DNA of 64,000 bases. It comes from Cupriavidus gilardii. Its GTDB lineage: Bacteria; Pseudomonadota; Gammaproteobacteria; Burkholderiales; Burkholderiaceae. Position numbers and translations under genes: made by a program. The notes beneath the pieces were generated by a model. It saw only the letters and a list, made by a program, of their open reading frames with translations. It made no database searches and was not told where the DNA came from. The stretch spans positions 310,001 through 374,000 of the forward strand of contig NZ_JABTYE010000001.1 in NCBI RefSeq assembly GCF_013314895.1, in the 5' to 3' direction. Shown here in pieces: positions 51,966 to 64,000 of this stretch (position 1 is the first letter of the stretch; every line of letters starts with the position of its first letter).

Positions 51966-53195
51966 TCAGGAACGATAGTCGGCGTTGATCGAAACGTAGT
52001 CGTGCGACAGGTCACAGGTCCAGACCGTGGCCGCCGCGTTGCCGCGGCCGAGTGCGATGCGCACCGTGATCTCGGCCTGCTTCATCACGCGCTGGCCGTC
52101 TTCCTCGCGGTATTCGGGATGACGGCCGCCGTCCTTCGCGACCCAGACATCGTCGAGCCACAGATTGACGCCGCCAACGTCGAGGTCGTCGACGCCGGCG
52201 TAGCCGACCGCGGCCAGGATCCGGCCAAGATTGGGATCGGAGGCGTAGAACGCGGTCTTGACCAGCGGCGAGTGGGCGACCGCATAGGCGATCTGCCGGC
52301 ATTCGGCGACATCGCGTCCGCCTTCGACCCGGATCGTCATCAGCTTGGTCGCGCCTTCGCCGTCGCGCACGATCATCTGCGCGAGCTCCTGCGCCAGCGA
52401 CGTCACCGCATCGCGCAGCGCCTCGAAGTCGGCGCCGTCGGCGCGCTCGATCGCGGGGGCGCCGGCGCGGCCGGTGGCGATCAGCACGAAGGAATCGTTG
52501 GTCGAGGTATCGCCGTCGATCGTGATGCTGTTGAACGAATGATCGGCCGCGTGCGACACCAGCGCCTGCAGCACCGGCTGGGCCACGGTCGCGTCGGTGG
52601 CGATAAAGCCCAGCATCGTCGCCATATTGGGCTTGATCATGCCGGCGCCCTTGCTGATGCCGGTCAGCGTGACCGTCTTGCCGCCGATCGTCACCGTACG
52701 CGACGCCGCCTTCGGCTGCGTGTCGGTCGTCATGATCGATTCGGCCGCCGCCAGCCAGTTGTCCTCGCGCGCGTTGGCGATCGCCTTGGGCACGCCGGCC
52801 AGCAGCCTGTCCATCGGCAGCGGTTCGAGAATCACGCCGGTCGAGAACGGCAGCACCTGATCGGCGCCGATGCCCAGCGCGCCGGCGACCGCCTCGCAGG
52901 TCGCGCGCGCATTGGCCAGGCCCGGCTCGCCGGTGCCGGCATTGGCATTGCCCGTGTTGATTACCAGCGCGCGGATGCCGCGGCCGGCCCCCAGATGCTC
53001 GCGGCAGACCTGCACCGGCGCGGCGCAGAAGCGGTTGCGCGTGAAGACGCCGGCCACCGTGCTGCCCTCGGCCAGGCGCACCACCAGCACGTCCTTGCGG
53101 TTGGCCTTGCGGATGCCCGCTTCAGCCCAGCCGAGCTCGACGCCGGCGACCGGTTTCAGATTCTCTGCCTGCGGCAGCGGCAAGTTGACGGCCAT
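51966..53195 (-). CDS. argJ: bifunctional ornithine acetyltransferase/N-acetylglutamate synthase
   Basis: A 409-aa protein beginning [18 protein letters not shown]. The self-cleavage site is in [14 protein letters not shown], between Ala192 and Thr193; Thr193 becomes the nucleophile of the beta chain. [12 protein letters not shown] (78-89) and [13 protein letters not shown] are further family motifs. It recycles the acetyl group in arginine synthesis. Whether it also makes N-acetylglutamate from acetyl-CoA cannot be decided by reading. It follows secA by 46 nt on the same strand. Confidence 0.96.
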   Translation of the reverse strand: MAVNLPLPQAENLKPVAGVELGWAEAGIRKANRKDVLVVRLAEGSTVAGVFTRNRFCAAPVQVCREHLGAGRGIRALVINTGNANAGTGEPGLANARATCEAVAGALGIGADQVLPFSTGVILEPLPMDRLLAGVPKAIANAREDNWLAAAESIMTTDTQPKAASRTVTIGGKTVTLTGISKGAGMIKPNMATMLGFIATDATVAQPVLQALVSHAADHSFNSITIDGDTSTNDSFVLIATGRAGAPAIERADGADFEALRDAVTSLAQELAQMIVRDGEGATKLMTIRVEGGRDVAECRQIAYAVAHSPLVKTAFYASDPNLGRILAAVGYAGVDDLDVGGVNLWLDDVWVAKDGGRHPEYREEDGQRVMKQAEITVRIALGRGNAAATVWTCDLSHDYVSINADYRS

Positions 53196-53241
53196 GTTCG
53201 ATTCCTTGCTTCGATGCGATACCCAGTGTCCGCCGGCGGGC

Positions 53242-56016
<2,775 letters not shown>

Positions 56017-56272
56017 CGATTGGTGTCACCTGCGCACGATTGCGGTCCTGCCGTCCGTGCCGCATGGGCCGGACGAGAAGCGCGCGTGGCGAAGAGAGGA
56101 TTAGCGCAAAACGCCGAGTTTATCACGCGCGGCGGGCCGTTCCGTGGGCGAATCCGCCGCGGTTCCGGTACGCCGGGGCCGGGTCGAGACCGTGCCGGCA
56201 CGCTGTCTCTCGCGCGGCACCGCGCACGGCACCGGGGCGCTGCGGCGGGCCCGCCCGAGACAGGCTTGGGGC

Positions 56273-56278
56273 TAGAAT
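56273..56278 (+). promoter_or_regulatory. -10 box immediately before dciA (possible leaderless transcript)
   Basis: TAGAAT ends 5 nt before the dciA ATG at 56284, so transcription would start at or next to the start codon. No Shine-Dalgarno site is visible. No strong -35 is seen at 16-18 nt. Confidence 0.4.
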
Positions 56279-56283
56279 GCGGC

Positions 56284-56796
56284 ATGCGCCTGTTCACCCA
56301 CCACGCCCTGCAAACGCCCGCCGCCAAGCCGCTGAACGACTGGCTGGCCAAGGCCGGGCCGATGTCCTCGCTGATGCAGACCGCGCGCGAGCTCGCCGCG
56401 CTGGAAGCCGAGGTGATGGCCCTGCTGCCGCCAGGCATGCGCGCCGGCATCGCGATCGGCGGCGTGCGCCAGGACACGCGCAGTCCCGGAGAGCCCAATA
56501 CGCTGCTGCTGCTGGCCGCGCACGGCGCCGCCGCCGCGCGCGTGCGGCAGATCGTGCCGAGCCTGCTGGCGCGGCTGCAGCAACGTGGCGCGCGCATCGA
56601 TGCGGTCAAGGTGCGGGTACAGCCGGACGTCGCACGCGGCGACTGGGACGTGGAACCGGCCGAACGGCCGAAAAAGGTGGGGGTGCCGGCGGCCGGGCTG
56701 AACAGCCTCGGCGAACTGGCGCAGACGCTGCCGGATTCGCCGCTGCGCGATGCGGTGCAGACGATGCTGGCGCGGCACCGCCAGGGGCGTGGCTAG
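56284..56796 (+). CDS. dciA: DciA/DUF721-family protein (replicative helicase loader)
   Basis: A 170-aa protein. Residues 10-115 show the KH-like DUF721 fold: PLNDWLAKAGPMSSLMQTARELAALE, then LLLLAAHGAAAARVRQIVPSLLARLQQ and AVKVRVQPD. The C-terminal part (about 125-170) is a flexible tail with short helices. DciA proteins load the DnaB helicase in bacteria that lack DnaC-type loaders. Location between lpxC and secA, convergent with lpxC and divergent from secA, is usual in proteobacteria. It is read on the opposite strand from all its neighbours. Confidence 0.88.
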   Translation: MRLFTHHALQTPAAKPLNDWLAKAGPMSSLMQTARELAALEAEVMALLPPGMRAGIAIGGVRQDTRSPGEPNTLLLLAAHGAAAARVRQIVPSLLARLQQRGARIDAVKVRVQPDVARGDWDVEPAERPKKVGVPAAGLNSLGELAQTLPDSPLRDAVQTMLARHRQGRG

Positions 56797-56843
56797 CGCA
56801 AGAGCCAGCGGAGAGCGGGCGCGCCGGCCGGCGCGCCCCGGGG

Positions 56844-57761
56844 TCAGGCGAAGGCCGGTTGCAGCTGCGGCAGGAAGGCGGCAGGGGCCTCTTCCTGGCG
56901 CTCGAAGCTGACGATCTCGTAGGCCTGCTCGTCCGCCAGCAGCGCACGCAGCAGCTGGTTGTTCAGCCCGTGGCCGGACTTGTTGGCGACGTAGGCACCG
57001 ATCAGCGGATGGCCGACCACATACAGGTCGCCGATCGCGTCGAGGATCTTGTGGCGCACGAACTCGTCGCCATAGCGCAGTTCCTCGTTGTTCAGCATGC
57101 GGTGCTCGTCGAGCACGATCGCGTTGTCCAGGCTGCCGCCGCGCGCCAGGCCCATCTCGCGCAGCGCCTCGACCTCGTGCGCAAAGCCGAAGGTGCGTGC
57201 CCGCGCAATCTCGCGGACATAGCTGGTGTCGCCGAAGTCGATCTCGAAGGTCTGGCCGGTCTTGTCGACGGCCGGATGGCGGAAATCGATCGTGAACGAC
57301 AGCTTGAAGCCGAAATACGGCTCGAGCCGGGCCAGCTTGTCGCCATCGCGCACTTCCACGGCCTTCTTGACGCGGATGAAGCGCTTGGCCGCCGGCTGCT
57401 CCTCGATGCCCGCCGATTGCAGCAGGAACACGAAGGACGCGGCGCTGCCGTCCATGATCGGGATTTCCTCGGCGTCGACGTCGACGAACAGATTGTCGAT
57501 GCCCAGGCCCGCGCAGGCTGACATCAGGTGTTCGATCGTGGAGACGCGCGCGCCGTTCTTCTGCAGCACGGAGGCCAGGCGCGTATCGCCGATGGCGGAC
57601 GCCTTCACGGGAATCTCGACCGGCTCGGGCAGGTCGACGCGGGTGAAGACGATACCGGTATCGGTCGGGGCGGGCCGCAATGTCAGCGTCACTTTACGGC
57701 CCGAGTGCAAGCCAATGCCAACGGTCTTGACCAGGGACTTGATAGTGCGCTGTTTGAGCAT
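56844..57761 (-). CDS. lpxC: UDP-3-O-acyl-N-acetylglucosamine deacetylase
   Basis: A 305-aa zinc enzyme. Zinc ligands His78 (STIEHLMSA), His237 and Asp241 (HKILDAIGD) and the catalytic His264 (KSGHGLNNQ) are all present. It carries out the first committed step of lipid A synthesis, in the cytoplasm. Its 250-nt upstream region (57762-58014) is AT-rich and contains a -10-like TAAGAT on the minus strand, so it is probably transcribed on its own as in E. coli. In E. coli LpxC is degraded by FtsH; the C-terminus here, QLQPAFA, is hydrophobic, consistent with such a degron. Confidence 0.98.
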   Translation of the reverse strand: MLKQRTIKSLVKTVGIGLHSGRKVTLTLRPAPTDTGIVFTRVDLPEPVEIPVKASAIGDTRLASVLQKNGARVSTIEHLMSACAGLGIDNLFVDVDAEEIPIMDGSAASFVFLLQSAGIEEQPAAKRFIRVKKAVEVRDGDKLARLEPYFGFKLSFTIDFRHPAVDKTGQTFEIDFGDTSYVREIARARTFGFAHEVEALREMGLARGGSLDNAIVLDEHRMLNNEELRYGDEFVRHKILDAIGDLYVVGHPLIGAYVANKSGHGLNNQLLRALLADEQAYEIVSFERQEEAPAAFLPQLQPAFA

Positions 57762-58014
57762 GACGGCCTCTGCTAATTATTAAAATCTATCGGGCTTGAG
57801 ATTCGATAAACCGTATCTTACCACCGGTGAATATATTGCGCTGCACCAGTTTTGTTTCGCCGTGTTAACGGTGTGCCATTCGACGGCTAAAGGCCCGAAA
57901 AAGATGCGGGAAATGGCGGGAAAATCGTCGGGAAACGTCGAATAAGCGGCATTCAAGTCACAAATAGCGCCGCTTTCGCTCCCCCTACCCGCGCCAGAGT
58001 CAGAGAACGCCGTC

Positions 58015-58521
58015 TTACCCGCGCAACATCGCGAGCACCGCTTCGGCGCTGCTGACCTTGAACTCGCCCGGAGCTTCGACGGCCAGGTGCGTGACCACGC
58101 CGTCGTCCATCACCATCGCGTAGCGCAGCGAACGCACACCCATGCCGCGCTTGCCCAGGTCCTGTTCAAGACCGAGCGCACGCGTCCATTCGGCGCTGCC
58201 GTCGCCGAGCATCCGGACCTTGCCGGCGGTGCCCTGCTCGCGCGCCCATGCGCCCATTACGAAGGCATCGTTGACCGACACGCACCAGATCTCGTCGACG
58301 CCGGCGGCGCGCAGCGCGTCGGCCTGCTCGACGAAGCCGGGCACGTGGCGTGCGGAACAGGTCGGCGTGAATGCCCCGGGCAGACCGAACACGACGATGC
58401 GCCGACCCTGAGCCAGGTCTGCCACCGAGAAGGCGTTGGGACCGAGCGCACAGCCGCCGGCCTCGACTTCGAAGTATTCGTACAGCGTCGCGTCGGGCAC
58501 GCGTGCACCGATTTCGATCAT
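58015..58521 (-). CDS. peroxiredoxin of the Prx5/type II family
   Basis: A 168-aa protein; ATG at 58519-58521 (MIEIGARVPDATLYEYF) has GAGGAAA upstream. The active-site motif LPGAFTPTCSARHVPGF has peroxidatic Cys55. Other cysteines (24 and the one in DEIWCVSVND) could resolve or be glutathionylated. It reduces hydroperoxides with glutaredoxin, glutathione or thioredoxin. It sits between ftsZ and lpxC on the same strand as both, a placement seen in related betaproteobacteria. It differs from tpx at 6.5 kb. Confidence 0.92.
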   Translation of the reverse strand: MIEIGARVPDATLYEYFEVEAGGCALGPNAFSVADLAQGRRIVVFGLPGAFTPTCSARHVPGFVEQADALRAAGVDEIWCVSVNDAFVMGAWAREQGTAGKVRMLGDGSAEWTRALGLEQDLGKRGMGVRSLRYAMVMDDGVVTHLAVEAPGEFKVSSAEAVLAMLRG

Positions 58522-58995
58522 GGCAATTTCCTCAGGCAGCCACAGCGTGGGCGTCCACATCGAACATCAGCGAACGACAGCGAACGCCGTGGCCAAACCC
58601 AGTCTGCATCATAGTTGCCGGCCACCGGCATCCCAAGTGAGACGGCGGCGCGCAAGGCTGTCAGCGGATGCCGACAGGCAGGCAAGCAGAACTGACAAAA
58701 ACAGGCGCGGCGAGCTTGCACTCGCCGCGCGGACGGAAGGCACATCCCGGCCGGGATACGGCGGGAGACCAGTCCGGGGAGGCGGCCGGCGGCGCGCCTG
58801 TCCCGGCACGGGATGCGGACGGAGGACAGCGGGCGCGTCAACCTCGCCGGTCCCGCAAGCGGCAGGCGGCCGTCATCCGTAGCGCGGCACGGGCGGATGG
58901 GGAGCGCCCATCGTGCCCCGCTGTCGCGGATGCGCGGCCGGCAAACTGCCGGCAATGCGGTCGGCTATATCGGTCGACTCTCGCCGTGCCGGCTC
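58522..58995. other. 474-nt spacer between ftsZ and the peroxiredoxin gene
   Basis: No ORF in this spacer is supported. Its clear signal is the terminator at 58695-58730. The part beyond it (58731-58995) is GC-rich with several short inverted repeats (around 58770-58820) that I cannot interpret. Confidence 0.6.
58695..58730 (-). terminator. intrinsic terminator downstream of ftsZ
   Basis: On the minus strand the perfect 10-bp stem GCGCGGCGAG/CTCGCCGCGC with a 6-nt loop is followed by CTGTTTTTGTC. It lies about 265 nt beyond the ftsZ stop and would end the dcw transcript. Confidence 0.9.
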
Positions 58996-60189
58996 TCAGT
59001 CCGCCTGCTTGCGCAGGAAGGCCGGGATGTCGTAGGTGTCGACGCCCTTCTCCTGCAGCGCGGCCACGTGCGCCGACGCGGTTTCGCGCGAGCTGCGGAA
59101 CACCGCCGGCGTATCCAGGCCGCTGTAGTCCGGCGTGCTGTGCAGCGCCGAGCCATGCTGCAGGCCGGCCATCATCTGCACCGGCATATTGTCGGTACCG
59201 GTCTTGAGCAGCGTCATCGGCTGCTGCTTCTTGCTGGCGCGGCCCAGGCCGGTAGCGACCACGGTCACGCGCAGCGCATCGCCCATCGAGTCGTCGTAGA
59301 CGGTACCGAAGATCACGGTGGCATCTTCCGCGGCATAGCTGCGGATGGTGTTCATGACTTCCTTGGTCTCCGACAGCTTCAGCGAGCGGCTGGCCGTGAT
59401 GTTGACCAGCACGCCGCGCGCGCCGGACAGATCCACGCCTTCCAGCAGCGGGCTGGCGACCGCCTGCTCGGCGGCCAGGCGCGCACGATCGACGCCCGAC
59501 ACCGTGGCCGTCCCCATCATCGCCTTGCCCTGCTCGCCCATCACGGTCTTGACGTCTTCGAAGTCGACGTTGACCAGGCCGTCCACGTTGATGATCTCGG
59601 CAATGCCCGCCACCGCGTTATGCAGCACGTCGTCGGCGCACTGGAAGCACTTGTCCATCTCGGCGTCGTCGCCCATCACCTCGAACAGCTTCTCGTTGAG
59701 CACGACGATCAGCGAGTCGACGTTGTTCTCCAGCTCGGCCGAACCATGCTCGGCAACCTTCGCGCGGCGCGCGCCTTCGAAGTCGAACGGCTTGCTGACC
59801 ACGCCGACGGTCAGGATGCCCATCTCCTTGGCGACCTGCGCCACGATCGGCGCCGCACCGGTACCGGTACCGCCGCCCATGCCGGCAGTGATGAAGACCA
59901 TATGCGCGCCGCGCAGCGCGTCGGCGATCTGTTCGCGCGCCGATTCGGCGCAGGTGCGGCCGACCTCCGGCTTCGCGCCGGCGCCCAGGCCGGTATTGCC
60001 CAGTTGCAGCACGCGTGCCGCGGTCGAGCGCTTGAGCGCCTGCGCATCGGTGTTCATGCAGATGAATTCGACGCCCTGCACCCCGCGGTTGATCATGTGC
60101 TGCACGGCGTTGCCGCCCGCGCCGCCCACGCCGACCACCTTGATGATGGTGCCGTCCTGCATTTCCGATTCGATCATGTCAAAGTCCAT
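58996..60189 (-). CDS. ftsZ: cell division protein FtsZ
   Basis: A 397-aa tubulin homologue. The ATG at 60187-60189 (MDFDMIESEMQDG) is preferred over the adjoining GTG because GGAGG is 5 nt upstream of the ATG. Nucleotide-binding motif GMGGGTGTG is at about 103-111; the T7 loop NVDFEDVKTVM is near 205. A variable linker (about 320-380) precedes the conserved C-terminal peptide DIPAFLRKQ that binds FtsA and ZapD. It builds the Z-ring. It is the last gene of the dcw cluster here. Confidence 0.98.
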   Translation of the reverse strand: MDFDMIESEMQDGTIIKVVGVGGAGGNAVQHMINRGVQGVEFICMNTDAQALKRSTAARVLQLGNTGLGAGAKPEVGRTCAESAREQIADALRGAHMVFITAGMGGGTGTGAAPIVAQVAKEMGILTVGVVSKPFDFEGARRAKVAEHGSAELENNVDSLIVVLNEKLFEVMGDDAEMDKCFQCADDVLHNAVAGIAEIINVDGLVNVDFEDVKTVMGEQGKAMMGTATVSGVDRARLAAEQAVASPLLEGVDLSGARGVLVNITASRSLKLSETKEVMNTIRSYAAEDATVIFGTVYDDSMGDALRVTVVATGLGRASKKQQPMTLLKTGTDNMPVQMMAGLQHGSALHSTPDYSGLDTPAVFRSSRETASAHVAALQEKGVDTYDIPAFLRKQAD

Positions 60190-60360
60190 CACTGCCTCCG
60201 AGAAAAATCAGTCGCCAAACGCTGCGGCCTCCCCGCCGCAACCCTTGGTTCCTGAACAAAGAACCAAAAGAAAGAAACTGCTCCATCAACGCGCCGCGCC
60301 CGCCACGGTGGACAGTCGGCGACGACGCGTCGCCAATTCAATTCAATTCGTGCCGGCCAA

Positions 60361-61593
60361 TCAGAAATTGCCGACGAACCATTCCTTCATGCGCGTCCAG
60401 ATCTGCTTGACCGAACCGCTCTGCACCGCGACCTTGCGTCCGCGCATCCGCTGCACGCGGCCTTCCAGCAGCAGGCCCATCACCGTCGAATAGCGCGGGC
60501 TCTTGACCACCTCGTGCAGATTGCCGCGGTACTCGGGAACGCCAACCCGAACCGGTTTGAGGAAGATGTCCTCTCCCAGTTCCACCATGCCGGGCATCAT
60601 TGCGGTGCCGCCGGTGATCACGATGCCCGAGGACAGCAATTCCTCGTAGCCGGACTCGCGCACGACCTGATGCACCAGCGAGTACAGCTCCTCGATGCGC
60701 GGCTCGATCACCGCCGCCAGCGCCTGGCGCGACAGCGTGCGGGTGCCGCGATCGCCCACACCCGGCACCTCGATCATTTCCTCCGGATCGGCGATCGCCT
60801 GCTTGGCGATGCCGTACTGGATCTTGATGTCCTCGGCATCGGGCGTCGGCGTACGCAGCGCCATCGCGATGTCGTTGGTGATCTGGTCGCCGGCGATCGG
60901 AATCACCGCGGTATGGCGGATCGCGCCTTCGCTGAAGATCGCGATATCGGTGGTGCCGCCGCCGATGTCGACCAGCACCACGCCGAGCTCCTTTTCGTCC
61001 TCGGTCAGCACCGCCAGGCTCGAGGCCAGCGGCTGCAGGATCAGGTCGTGCACCTCCAGCCCGCAGCGGCGCACGCACTTGACGATGTTCTGCGCGGCGC
61101 TGACCGCGCCGGTCACGATATGGACCTTGACCTCCAGACGGATGCCGCTCATGCCGATCGGCTCGCGCACGTCCTCCTGGCCGTCGATGATGAATTCCTG
61201 GGTCAGGATGTGCAGGATCTGCTGGTCGGTCGGGATATTGACCGCCTTGGCCGTCTCGATGACCCGCGCCACATCGGTCTGGGTCACCTCCTTGTCCTTG
61301 ATCGCCACCATGCCGCTCGAGTTGAACGAGCGGATGTGGCTGCCGGCAATGCCGGTGAAGACCTCCGAAATCTTGCAGTCGGCCATCAGCTCGGCTTCCT
61401 CGAGCGCCTTCTGGATCGACTGCACGGTGGCCTCGATATTGACCACGACCCCTTTCTTCAACCCCTTGGACTCGGATTGGCCCATCCCGATCACTTCGTA
61501 GCTGCCGTCGGGGCGCAATTCCGCGACCACCGCCGCCACCTTCGAGGTGCCGATGTCCAGACCAACCAACAGGTCCTTGTATTCCTTGCTCAT
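60361..61593 (-). CDS. ftsA: cell division protein FtsA
   Basis: A 410-aa actin-like protein; the ATG at 61591-61593 overlaps the ftsQ stop by 4 nt. Actin-fold motifs: GLDIGTSKVAAVV (10-22) and LVDIGGGTTDIAIF (about 205-218). Its C-terminus RMKEWFVGNF is the amphipathic membrane-targeting helix. It tethers FtsZ filaments to the inner membrane and recruits later division proteins. The 171-nt spacer before ftsZ may include an ftsZ promoter. Confidence 0.97.
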   Translation of the reverse strand: MSKEYKDLLVGLDIGTSKVAAVVAELRPDGSYEVIGMGQSESKGLKKGVVVNIEATVQSIQKALEEAELMADCKISEVFTGIAGSHIRSFNSSGMVAIKDKEVTQTDVARVIETAKAVNIPTDQQILHILTQEFIIDGQEDVREPIGMSGIRLEVKVHIVTGAVSAAQNIVKCVRRCGLEVHDLILQPLASSLAVLTEDEKELGVVLVDIGGGTTDIAIFSEGAIRHTAVIPIAGDQITNDIAMALRTPTPDAEDIKIQYGIAKQAIADPEEMIEVPGVGDRGTRTLSRQALAAVIEPRIEELYSLVHQVVRESGYEELLSSGIVITGGTAMMPGMVELGEDIFLKPVRVGVPEYRGNLHEVVKSPRYSTVMGLLLEGRVQRMRGRKVAVQSGSVKQIWTRMKEWFVGNF

Positions 61594-62522
61594 CGGGTTT
61601 TCTCCGCGTTCTCTTTTCTCAGTCGCGTCGGATTGTTGTTGGAAGCCGGGCCACGCTTCGCGCCGCCGGCATTGGCATTGGCACTGGCACGGTTGGCACC
61701 GCTCGCATTGCTCGTCCCCTGTTCGCGTGCCTTGGCGGCGGCTGCCGCCTGGGCCTCGGTCAGGAAGCGCACATTGGCTGCCCGGATGGCAAACCCGTTC
61801 GGATAGCGCAAATCCGCGTACTCGATCTGCTTGCCCCACTGCTCCGTCACCTGCGGCCAGGCGATGACGAAACGCTTGACGCGCTCCTCCATCGCCATCC
61901 GGTCAAGGTCGGTCTGTTCCCGTCCCAGTTCGACCACCATGCCGTTGGACAGCCTGGCCCGCCAGGCGTAACGCCCGGACAACGTCACCGCGAGCGGCTC
62001 GGCCTTCAACGGCCGGAACCAGTCGCGCATGATCTCGAGTTTGTCGACGACCTCCGCTTCGCTGCCGGGCGGGCCATCGAGCGCGAGCAGCCGTGCGTCC
62101 TCTTCCGCCTCGGCGGGATTGGCCACGAACAGCTCGCCATAGGTATTGATCAGCCGCCCGGTATCGGGCGCGCCCCAGGTGCCGAGCGCCTCGTGTTCCT
62201 CGATCTTCACCGTCAGGCCGCTCGGCCATTCGCGCCGCACGCTGGCCTTGCGCACCCAGGGCACCGACTCGAAGGCCTGGCGCGCGGCGTCCAGGTCCAG
62301 CGTGAAGAAATTGCCCGACAGCTTGCCCAGCGCGTTGGCCCGCACCGCCGGCGCGTTGACGTGGCGCAGCGCGCCGCCGTACATCGGCGCGAGCTCGACA
62401 TGGGTGATCGCGAACACCGGCCGCTGCGCCAGCCACATCAGGCCGGCCGCGAGCGCCATCACCACCACCACGGCGTAGAGCGTGGTGGCGATCAGGTTCA
62501 GCAGGCGTGCGTTGTGCCACAT
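61590..62522 (-). CDS. ftsQ: cell division protein FtsQ with an extended C-terminal tail
   Basis: A 310-aa bitopic protein: short cytoplasmic N-terminus (1-10), membrane helix 11-31, POTRA domain about 35-115 (FAITHVELAPMYGGALRHVN, EHEALGTWG), beta domain 116-252 (TLSGRYAWRARLSNGMVVELG, DLRYPNGFAIR). The last 58 residues (253-310) are an Ala/Asn/Ser/Gly-rich, basic, unstructured tail. FtsQ recruits FtsB and FtsL at the divisome. The end overlaps ftsA by 4 nt. Confidence 0.95.
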   Translation of the reverse strand: MWHNARLLNLIATTLYAVVVVMALAAGLMWLAQRPVFAITHVELAPMYGGALRHVNAPAVRANALGKLSGNFFTLDLDAARQAFESVPWVRKASVRREWPSGLTVKIEEHEALGTWGAPDTGRLINTYGELFVANPAEAEEDARLLALDGPPGSEAEVVDKLEIMRDWFRPLKAEPLAVTLSGRYAWRARLSNGMVVELGREQTDLDRMAMEERVKRFVIAWPQVTEQWGKQIEYADLRYPNGFAIRAANVRFLTEAQAAAAAKAREQGTSNASGANRASANANAGGAKRGPASNNNPTRLRKENAEKTR

Positions 62523-62569
62523 GTCGGTTCGGAAGGCGCGATGGCTTCGTTGTACGGGTTGTTCGGGGC

Positions 62570-63562
62570 TTACTCGGGTTTCCAGTGCTCGTTCGGATGC
62601 AGGTCCAGCGTCGCCGCGGCGACCACCTGCAGCACGAAGTCCTCGTAGCTGATGCCGGCCGCGCGCGCCGACATCGGCACCAGCGAATGGCCGGTCATGC
62701 CGGGCGAGGTGTTGATCTCAAGCAGGTAGGGCTGGCCGTCCGCGGTCAGCATCACGTCGGCGCGCGCCCAGCCGCGGCAGCCCAGCACGCGGAAGGCTTC
62801 GACCGCCAGGCTGCGCACGCGCTGCTCGAGTTCGTCGCCGAGATTCGCGGGGCACAGGTACTGGGTAACGTCCGTGAAGTACTTGTTCTGATAGTCGTAG
62901 TTGGCGTCGGGCGCGACGATGCGGATCACCGGCAGCGCCACCGCGTCGCGGCCTTCGCCGACGATCGGGCAGGTCAGCTCGGCGCCGTCGATGAACGCTT
63001 CGGCGATCACGTCGTTGTCCAGCGCAGCGGCCTTCTCGTAGGCGGCGCGCATCTGGCCGGCGTCCGTCACCTTGGTCAGGCCGATCGACGACCCTTCCCG
63101 CGCCGGCTTGACGATCAGCGGCAGCCCCAGGTCGGCCACCACCGCATCGAACTCGCGCTCGGTGCAGTCGGCGGTCAGCATCGCGAAACGCGGGGTCGGC
63201 AGCCCGTGCGTGCTCCACACCCGCTTGGTGGCGGGCTTGTCCATCGCCAGCGCGGAGGCCAGCACGCCGCTGCCCGTGTAGGGAATGCCCAGCTGCTCGA
63301 GCAGGCCCTGCATGGTGCCGTCCTCGCCGTAGCGGCCGTGCAGCGCGATGAAGACCCGGTCGAACCCGGCCGTCGCCAGCTCGGCGACGTTGCGCACGCC
63401 GGGGTCGAACGCATGCGCGTCGACGCCGCGCGACTGCAGCGCGGCGAGCACGCCCTGCCCCGACAGCAGCGAGATCTCGCGTTCGGCCGAACGGCCACCC
63501 ATCAGCACGCCGACCTTGCCGAGCGTCTTCGGATCGATTTGAGGATTGGGGACGAAGCTCAT
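62570..63562 (-). CDS. ddlB: D-alanine--D-alanine ligase
   Basis: A 330-aa ATP-grasp enzyme. [19 protein letters not shown] (18-36) begins the N-terminal domain. [39 protein letters not shown], and [18 protein letters not shown] carry the substrate, ATP and metal sites. It makes the D-Ala-D-Ala dipeptide of peptidoglycan precursors. It overlaps the murC stop by 4 nt and is 47 nt before ftsQ, as in the dcw cluster generally. Confidence 0.97.
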   Translation of the reverse strand: MSFVPNPQIDPKTLGKVGVLMGGRSAEREISLLSGQGVLAALQSRGVDAHAFDPGVRNVAELATAGFDRVFIALHGRYGEDGTMQGLLEQLGIPYTGSGVLASALAMDKPATKRVWSTHGLPTPRFAMLTADCTEREFDAVVADLGLPLIVKPAREGSSIGLTKVTDAGQMRAAYEKAAALDNDVIAEAFIDGAELTCPIVGEGRDAVALPVIRIVAPDANYDYQNKYFTDVTQYLCPANLGDELEQRVRSLAVEAFRVLGCRGWARADVMLTADGQPYLLEINTSPGMTGHSLVPMSARAAGISYEDFVLQVVAAATLDLHPNEHWKPE

Positions 63563-64000
63563 GCCTGGCCTCCGGCTTGCGGCACGGCCGCTTGCGCTGG
63601 TTGTTGCGACGCTGACTGGGCAGCGGGTTGCGAAAGGGGATGTGCGGTGGCCGCCGACGCGCCAGCCTGGCCCGACACCAGCAGGCCCGGCACCGCGCCG
63701 ATCGTGCCGGCGCCCATCGTCACCACCACGTCGCCGGGACGCGCGGCGTCCAGGATCGCCTGCGGCATGTCGTCGATCTGCTCGACGAACACCGGCTCGA
63801 CCTTGCCGGCCACGCGCAGCGCGCGCGTCAGCGCACGGCCGTCGGCCGCGACGATCGGCGCCTCGCCGGCCGGATAGACCTCGGCCAGCAGCAGCGCGTC
63901 GACGGTGCCCAGCACCTTGACGAAGTCTTCGAAGCAGTCGCGCGTGCGCGTGAAGCGATGCGGCTGGAAGGCCAGCACCAGGCGGCGGCCCGGGAACGCG
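63559..64000 (-). CDS. murC: UDP-N-acetylmuramate--L-alanine ligase, C-terminal part
   Basis: The frame enters at position 64000, so only the C-terminal 146 codons are present. [20 protein letters not shown] and [12 protein letters not shown] are the MurC C-terminal-domain signatures; [14 protein letters not shown] follows near the end. A Ser/Ala/Gln/Pro-rich tail of about 35 residues then closes the protein; it is unusual for MurC. It adds L-Ala to UDP-MurNAc. Overlaps ddlB by 4 nt. Confidence 0.95.
   Translation of the reverse strand, partial: AFPGRRLVLAFQPHRFTRTRDCFEDFVKVLGTVDALLLAEVYPAGEAPIVAADGRALTRALRVAGKVEPVFVEQIDDMPQAILDAARPGDVVVTMGAGTIGAVPGLLVSGQAGASAATAHPLSQPAAQSASQQPAQAAVPQAGGQA

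Overview
The window is a high-GC chromosomal segment of a betaproteobacterium of the order Burkholderiales, most likely family Burkholderiaceae. The evidence is gene content and order: murC-ddlB-ftsQ-ftsA-ftsZ, a peroxiredoxin, lpxC, dciA, secA, argJ, a DUF815 ATPase, mutT, yacG, zapD, coaE, pilD-pilC-pilB, tRNA-Pro, ispB, rplU-rpmA-obgE-proB, rppH, proS, hpt, ffh, a YpjD/CcsA protein, ampD, nrdA-nrdB, rdgC, and an aroQ-accB-accC-prmA block beside mpl. From general knowledge this order resembles Ralstonia/Cupriavidus. The genus cannot be decided from the sequence alone.

Layout. 1-8.7 kb: start of mpl, a nucleotidyltransferase-like gene, a TlpA-type thioredoxin, aroQ, accB, accC, prmA, a DUF3426 membrane protein, tpx, a PfkB-family sugar/nucleoside kinase and a glycine-zipper lipoprotein. 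8.7-20.1 kb is the most accessory-looking part: a lysine/alanine-rich histone H1-like gene with 75-bp internal repeats, a 1.4-kb stretch with no convincing gene, an MFS transporter plus metal-dependent amidohydrolase, a LysR regulator, an aldo/keto reductase, and an Lrp/AsnC regulator divergent from a giant fused indolepyruvate ferredoxin oxidoreductase. Three copies of a hairpin-bounded repeat lie here. 20.1-25.1 kb: two lipoproteins, rdgC, an orphan pentapeptide-repeat protein and a DUF445 membrane protein. 25.2-36.9 kb: class I ribonucleotide reductase with two NrdR-box-like palindromes and a long structured leader, ampD, a PP0621-type protein, ypjD/ccsA, ffh, hpt, a LysE-type exporter, a 2OG-Fe(II) hydroxylase and a lytic transglycosylase. 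36.9-50.5 kb: proS, rppH, a CNP1-like lipoprotein, proB, obgE, rpmA, rplU, ispB, tRNA-Pro(CGG), pilBCD, coaE, zapD, yacG. 50.5-64 kb: mutT, DUF815, argJ, secA, dciA, lpxC, peroxiredoxin, then the end of the division/cell-wall (dcw) cluster on the minus strand.

Most genes serve core processes: peptidoglycan synthesis and recycling, division, fatty-acid and isoprenoid synthesis, protein export and targeting, dNTP supply, and type IV pilus assembly. Several adjacent pairs overlap by 4 nt (ampD/PP0621-like, the transglycosylase/hydroxylase pair, DUF815/mutT, ftsQ/ftsA, murC/ddlB), which implies translational coupling.

The most notable non-genic signals are: (i) short-period tandem arrays (5, 7, 9, 11, 12-13 bp) in at least nine intergenic spacers; (ii) a three-copy hairpin repeat family, one copy carrying an expanded heptamer; (iii) a 93-nt stem-bounded element in the nrdA leader together with paired NrdR-like boxes; (iv) an LSWD motif at both ends of NrdB; and (v) a 10-codon upstream ORF overlapping the start of the MFS gene. 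I saw no CRISPR array, prophage, insertion sequence or rRNA.
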